Origin: a virus | Reading direction: 5' to 3' (one strand) | Length of the DNA: 26,267 bases | Virus record (IMG/VR): IMGVR_UViG_3300023278_003371 | Location: 1-26,267 of that record | Shown here: in pieces, positions 23,318 through 26,267 of the stretch | Layout of the letters: each line of letters starts with the position of its first letter | Numbering within the stretch: the first letter of the stretch is position 1 | The notes under the pieces: model-generated | What the model saw: the letters and a program-made list of their open reading frames with translations, nothing else | The model's database searches: none | Told to the model about the DNA's origin: nothing | Position numbers and translations under genes: made by a program

Positions 23318-23929
23318 ATGAAACTATCAGAAGTTAAGAACATTATAAAAATGGCCAAGGCTGGTCAAGAGATTATCATTGAAAATAATATTTGTGGGAC
23401 ATTTGAATCCATCACCAACAAGATGGGAGCAAAGAGCAGACACTTCAAGCCATATACAGACCAATCATTCTGGTCATCTTGGAGAGTTGGAATTCCATAC
23501 AAGTGGAAAGGGAAGTCTCTTGTGTTATGGGTCAAAGGTTATCAGAATGTAAGTGATAAAGACATATTTTGGATGTGTGAAACAATCTGGAGCATTAAGA
23601 CTAACAAGGAGCTGAGAAAGGATGCCTCTGTCAATTGTTGGGACCATGTGAGGGCCAAGGCTAAAGACAAAAATATTAACATCACTGATATCAAAGCAAA
23701 AAAAATCAATCCAGAGGATGTCTCAAAGGGATGGCAAGTGAGTCACCTTGGAGTGGATTGGATAATTGAGCCAAACATCTCATTTGTTGACCCAAGCAAG
23801 TCCACTGGATTCTGGGTCAAGTGTCCCTCATCAGAGAGGAGATATGCATCATTCAAGTATACACTCAAGGAGGCCAAGGCATTCATCAAATATGACTCTG
23901 GTGAATGGCTCTCAAATAATATAAATTAA
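23318..23929 (+). CDS. Hypothetical protein
   Basis: A 203-aa protein, MKLSEVKNIIKMAKAGQEII at the start, with two similar-looking halves. Each has an aromatic-rich strand region (SFWSSWRVGIPYKWKGKSLV in the first, GVDWIIEPNISFVDP and FWVKCPSSERRYASF in the second). Tryptophan and lysine are unusually frequent, suggesting a nucleic-acid or protein-binding surface. No catalytic motif or known family is visible. It stands 12 bases after the previous gene and 6 before the next. Confidence 0.6.
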   Translation: MKLSEVKNIIKMAKAGQEIIIENNICGTFESITNKMGAKSRHFKPYTDQSFWSSWRVGIPYKWKGKSLVLWVKGYQNVSDKDIFWMCETIWSIKTNKELRKDASVNCWDHVRAKAKDKNINITDIKAKKINPEDVSKGWQVSHLGVDWIIEPNISFVDPSKSTGFWVKCPSSERRYASFKYTLKEAKAFIKYDSGEWLSNNIN

Positions 23930-23935
23930 TCTAAA

Positions 23936-24157
23936 ATGTCAAAAAAAATGAGAAACACAACAGAATTGGAGCAAGAAGTCCTCCACTATCTCAATGAGTT
24001 GAGAGAGTCTGGAGAGACCAACATGATGGATGGAGGCAGATATGTCTCTGCTCATTTTGGAATGTGCCGACAAGAGGCCAGAGAATTCATAAAAATGTGG
24101 ATGGATAACTTTCAACCATCTGGAGAGTATGAACAAGTAAAAATAAAAGAATCATGA
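23936..24157 (+). CDS. Small hypothetical, helix-turn-helix-like
   Basis: A 73-aa protein. It is largely helical (TTELEQEVLHYLNELRESGE) with an ARYxxSAHFGMxxxEAREFIKMWM-like arrangement: a GGRYVSAHFGMCRQEAREF segment that could be a helix-turn-helix. Similar small proteins with FGM and a W-M-x-x-F end occur in phages without assigned function. It overlaps the following gene by 4 bases (ATGA). Confidence 0.6.
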   Translation: MSKKMRNTTELEQEVLHYLNELRESGETNMMDGGRYVSAHFGMCRQEAREFIKMWMDNFQPSGEYEQVKIKES

Positions 24158-24666
24158 TTGAAAAAAAAAGAATTTTTCTGGTGTATGCTGGAAGATGCAG
24201 AACATCAGACAATAAGATTGGATATCAATATTTGAGAACGGTCAACAAAGTAGTGAAGATTGAGACTGAGAACTTTCTCCAAGATAGTACCAGAGAGGAG
24301 GAGGAGGTCATATTCTCAAGGAAAGTGGTCAAGTGTGGAGTGGGAAACCTTATCTCATGCATTGACAATGGTGAAGGGAATTGGGGAGACTTCAAATGGG
24401 AGGGAATGCCAGATGATAAGGCATTGATGGGGAGAGCATCCCAGATGTCTGACCTCTTTGAATACCAAGAGAGAAGGAACAGAGAGAGAGCAAAAAAATC
24501 TCCCTCTGTACTGGATGAGATTGTCCAGACTCTGGATGAGAATGGATACTTTGACCTCAATGACAATGCAAGAATATTCTGGATTTCTGCACTGCAAGAG
24601 AAACTCAATGGAGAGATGCAGAAACGCTGGAGGAAAGAATACATAAAAAAAAATAAATATCAATAA
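24154..24666 (+). CDS. Hypothetical protein upstream of the recombination genes
   Basis: A 170-aa protein. The N-terminal part (KRIFLVYAGRCRTSDNKIGY) is strand-rich. A glycine-rich loop (GEGNWGDFKWEGMPDD) follows, then helices (QERRNRERAKKSPSVLDEIV) and a basic C-terminus (EYIKKNKYQ). No family recognised. It is coupled to the preceding gene by a 4-base overlap and lies 10 bases before the ERF gene, so it may be a replication or recombination accessory, inferred only from location. Confidence 0.6.
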   Translation: MIEKKRIFLVYAGRCRTSDNKIGYQYLRTVNKVVKIETENFLQDSTREEEEVIFSRKVVKCGVGNLISCIDNGEGNWGDFKWEGMPDDKALMGRASQMSDLFEYQERRNRERAKKSPSVLDEIVQTLDENGYFDLNDNARIFWISALQEKLNGEMQKRWRKEYIKKNKYQ

Positions 24667-24676
24667 ATCAATAAAT

Positions 24677-25198
24677 ATGAAAACAATGAATGCAAAATTT
24701 TGCAAGGCACTGGCTGGATTCTCTCAAGAGGTCCCATCTATCCACAAGAACACCAAAGGATATGGATACTCCTATTCTAATCTGTCAGAGATATTCTCTG
24801 TCATCAATCCACTTCTCAAAAAGCATGGACTTGGATTCACTCAGATAGTGAATGGGACCAGTCTGACAACCATAGTCTTTCATGTGGAATCTGGAGAGAC
24901 AATTGAGGGGACAATGGATATCCCTCAAGGAGTCCAACTCAAAGGAATGAATGAATTCCAAGTTTATGGGTCGGCAATTTCTTACTTGAAGAGATATCAT
25001 ATCTCTGGAATGCTTTGTCTTGTGACTGACTCTGACATTGATGCATCTGGAGTCCAGACAAAGCCATCCAAGGCCACTCTCTCAGATGTGAGATTCAAGA
25101 AAGCTCTTGAGTCAATCATTGCTGGAGATTATACCAGAGAGGAGCTGGAGACAAAATACTCATTAACTAACCAACAAAAAAAATCACTTAAATCATGA
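24677..25198 (+). CDS. erf: ERF-family single-strand annealing recombinase
   Basis: A 173-aa protein with the ERF (PF04404) signature: YSYSNLSEIFSVINPLLKKH near residues 31-50, then a beta-hairpin region and GSAISYLKRYHISGMLCLVT with the acidic DSDID end. ERF proteins anneal complementary single strands and form ring-like assemblies, as in phage P22 Erf. The C-terminal 50 residues are a short, lysine-containing helix tail that may bind a partner. The gene overlaps the exonuclease gene by 4 bases (ATGA), a classic two-component recombination pair in which the nuclease makes the single strands that the annealing protein loads on. Confidence 0.9.
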   Translation: MKTMNAKFCKALAGFSQEVPSIHKNTKGYGYSYSNLSEIFSVINPLLKKHGLGFTQIVNGTSLTTIVFHVESGETIEGTMDIPQGVQLKGMNEFQVYGSAISYLKRYHISGMLCLVTDSDIDASGVQTKPSKATLSDVRFKKALESIIAGDYTREELETKYSLTNQQKKSLKS

Positions 25199-26076
25199 GC
25201 AAGAGCATTAAACTTGTTGACTGGAGTGGGCATCTTTTCAGATGCTCATCTCTGAGTCACATCACCAGCATTGGAAGAGGTCAAGAGATAACTTCAAAGC
25301 AGAGACAAGAATTGGCCACACTGATGGACAAAATAAAACTCACAGAGAAACAAGCAGAGAGGAGAGACTACTTGACTGACAAATTAACTGCAAAGCCAGA
25401 ATTAAGCAAAGGAGCCAAGACCTATCTTGAAGGCTTATGGATTGAGGAGACATTCAACAGACCAAAGAACTTCTCAAGCAAGTACACTGAGAAGGGAACT
25501 GAGCAAGAGACAGAATCCATGCACCTTGCAAATAATGTCCTTGGCTGGGGTCTTGCCTCAGACTACATTGATGGAGTAGAATTCATTAAGCAAAGGATGA
25601 ACAATGAATATATCACTGGAGAGCCAGACTTGAATTGTGAAGATTCTGCTGATTTGAATTGTGAGGATTCTGCTGGACTATTGGTGGACATCAAGTCCTC
25701 ATGGGATGTGCATACCTTCCCTCACTTCAAGGATGACATTGAGTCTGCATACTATTCCCAAGGTCAAGGATACATGTGGCTTAGTGGAAAGACCTCATTT
25801 CAATTGGTTTATTGTCTTGTTGACACTCCAGAGAGACTCATATTGGATGCAATAAGGAGAGCAGAATGGTCTGAGGGATTCATTGAGATTCCAGAAGAGT
25901 ATGAGGCAGAAATCAGACAATCCATGACCTTTGATGACATACCAGCAGAGGCAAGAGTCAAGAGATACAAATTTGAGGCAGATGCTGAATACATCAAGAA
26001 GGCCAAGGAATGTATCATCATGGCCAGAGAATATCTCTTTGAGTTGAATGAGAAAGGAACAAAAAGTAATTTTTAA
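25195..26076 (+). CDS. PD-(D/E)XK exonuclease (lambda Exo/YqaJ-like)
   Basis: A 293-aa protein with the core of viral 5'-3' alkaline exonucleases. The motifs are KGTEQETE (Glu103/Glu105), GEPD (Asp145) and VDIKSSW (Asp165-x-Lys167), followed by a SAYYSQGQGYMWLSG helix typical of the superfamily, with Gln residues. The enzyme is expected to resect double-stranded ends for ERF annealing. Between Asp145 and the D-x-K motif lies an exact octapeptide duplication (DLNCEDSA twice), an insertion in the loop between the two halves of the active site. The N-terminal 95 residues are charged and helical. It is translationally coupled to the ERF gene and followed by a DUF3127-like gene. Confidence 0.87.
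   Translation: MSKSIKLVDWSGHLFRCSSLSHITSIGRGQEITSKQRQELATLMDKIKLTEKQAERRDYLTDKLTAKPELSKGAKTYLEGLWIEETFNRPKNFSSKYTEKGTEQETESMHLANNVLGWGLASDYIDGVEFIKQRMNNEYITGEPDLNCEDSADLNCEDSAGLLVDIKSSWDVHTFPHFKDDIESAYYSQGQGYMWLSGKTSFQLVYCLVDTPERLILDAIRRAEWSEGFIEIPEEYEAEIRQSMTFDDIPAEARVKRYKFEADAEYIKKAKECIIMAREYLFELNEKGTKSNF
25627..25674 (+). repeat. 24-bp tandem duplication inside the exonuclease gene
   Basis: Units 25627-25650 and 25651-25674 both encode DLNCEDSA and differ only at two silent positions (GAC/GAT and GAA/GAG). The insertion keeps frame and falls between the metal-binding Asp145 and the DIK motif. It looks like a fairly recent duplication. Confidence 0.9.
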
Positions 26077-26096
26077 GAATAAATAAATATAATAAC

Positions 26097-26267
26097 ATGA
26101 ACAAAGTACAAGGAACAATCAAGAAGGTGGGAGCATTGATGCAAATCACAGAAAAATTCAACAAGGTGGAGATGATTCTGGTGACAGATGACACCTATCC
26201 ACAGACTCTCTGCATTGAGTGGCCCAATGAATCAGTATCGAAGGCTCAACAATTCACTGAGGGAGAT
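26097..26267 (+). CDS. DUF3127-like OB-fold protein (partial)
   Basis: The 57 visible residues (MNKVQGTIKKVGALMQITEK at the start, DDTYPQTLCIEWPNESVSKA later) match the pattern of DUF3127: a short strand pair, a DxYPxxxCxE motif and a closing acidic turn. DUF3127 proteins are small OB-fold-like proteins known mainly from Bacteroidetes, thought to bind single-stranded DNA. The gene runs off the window, so its C-terminus is unseen. Following ERF and exonuclease it probably serves as the single-strand-binding partner of the recombination module. The start ATG 26097 is preceded by an A/T-rich leader. Confidence 0.75.
   Translation, partial: MNKVQGTIKKVGALMQITEKFNKVEMILVTDDTYPQTLCIEWPNESVSKAQQFTEGD

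Noticed and set aside
1-26267. CRISPR array, insertion sequence, integrase or attachment site
   Set aside because: No regularly spaced repeats, transposase motifs or recombinase motifs were seen on either strand.

Overview
The window is a contiguous block of a tailed bacteriophage (siphovirus-like) genome. Every convincing gene lies on the + strand, most are packed with ATGA/TAATG-type overlaps, and the order is classical: end of the major capsid gene, head-tail connectors, tail tube, tail assembly genes, a 1335-residue tape measure, distal tail and fibre-like proteins, a lysis cassette, then an early/replication-recombination region. The host is very probably a Gram-negative Bacteroidetes bacterium. 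The reasons are A-rich leaders instead of Shine-Dalgarno sites, a TAnnTTTG-type promoter element at 17747-17754, a DUF3127-like gene at the right end, and a spanin with both a lipobox and a membrane anchor, which needs an outer membrane. No integrase, repressor, terminase or portal gene is visible, so lifestyle cannot be judged.

Layout. 1-2806: capsid C-terminus, a basic 70-aa protein, two connector-like proteins, tail tube and a 53-aa protein. Terminator hairpins follow the capsid gene (231-257) and the tail tube block (2833-2865). 2866-3090: non-coding, holding copy A of a dispersed element. 3091-15407: two chaperone-position proteins, tape measure, membrane-segment-containing distal tail protein, three large beta-rich tail/fibre proteins and small partners. 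15407-17432: membrane proteins (holin candidates), a unimolecular spanin, a small unknown protein and an amidase_3 endolysin, closed by a terminator (17456-17489). 17490-17777: non-coding, holding element copy B, a 14-bp inverted repeat and a promoter-like motif. 17778-21491: small early genes, a helicase-loader-like protein, DnaB-like helicase and NinG-like nuclease. 21494-26267: a terminator-like hairpin, a run of unrecognised small genes, then an ERF annealing protein, a PD-(D/E)XK exonuclease and the start of a DUF3127-like protein, which together look like a recombination module.

The most unusual property is in the DNA words, not in any one gene. By eye I count only about 67 CpG dinucleotides in 26 kb, where base composition would predict roughly a thousand. 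I found no GATC, no CCTG/CAGG (hence no CCWGG) and no GCAGC/GCTGC. This is a very strong signature of selection or mutation against specific words and should point to the host's restriction/methylation systems. A second interesting item is a roughly 63-110 bp element present twice (2996-3058 and 17567-17629, about 83% identical in the core) with RNA-hairpin potential. Its second copy carries three CpGs in about 40 bp while the first copy has lost all three.
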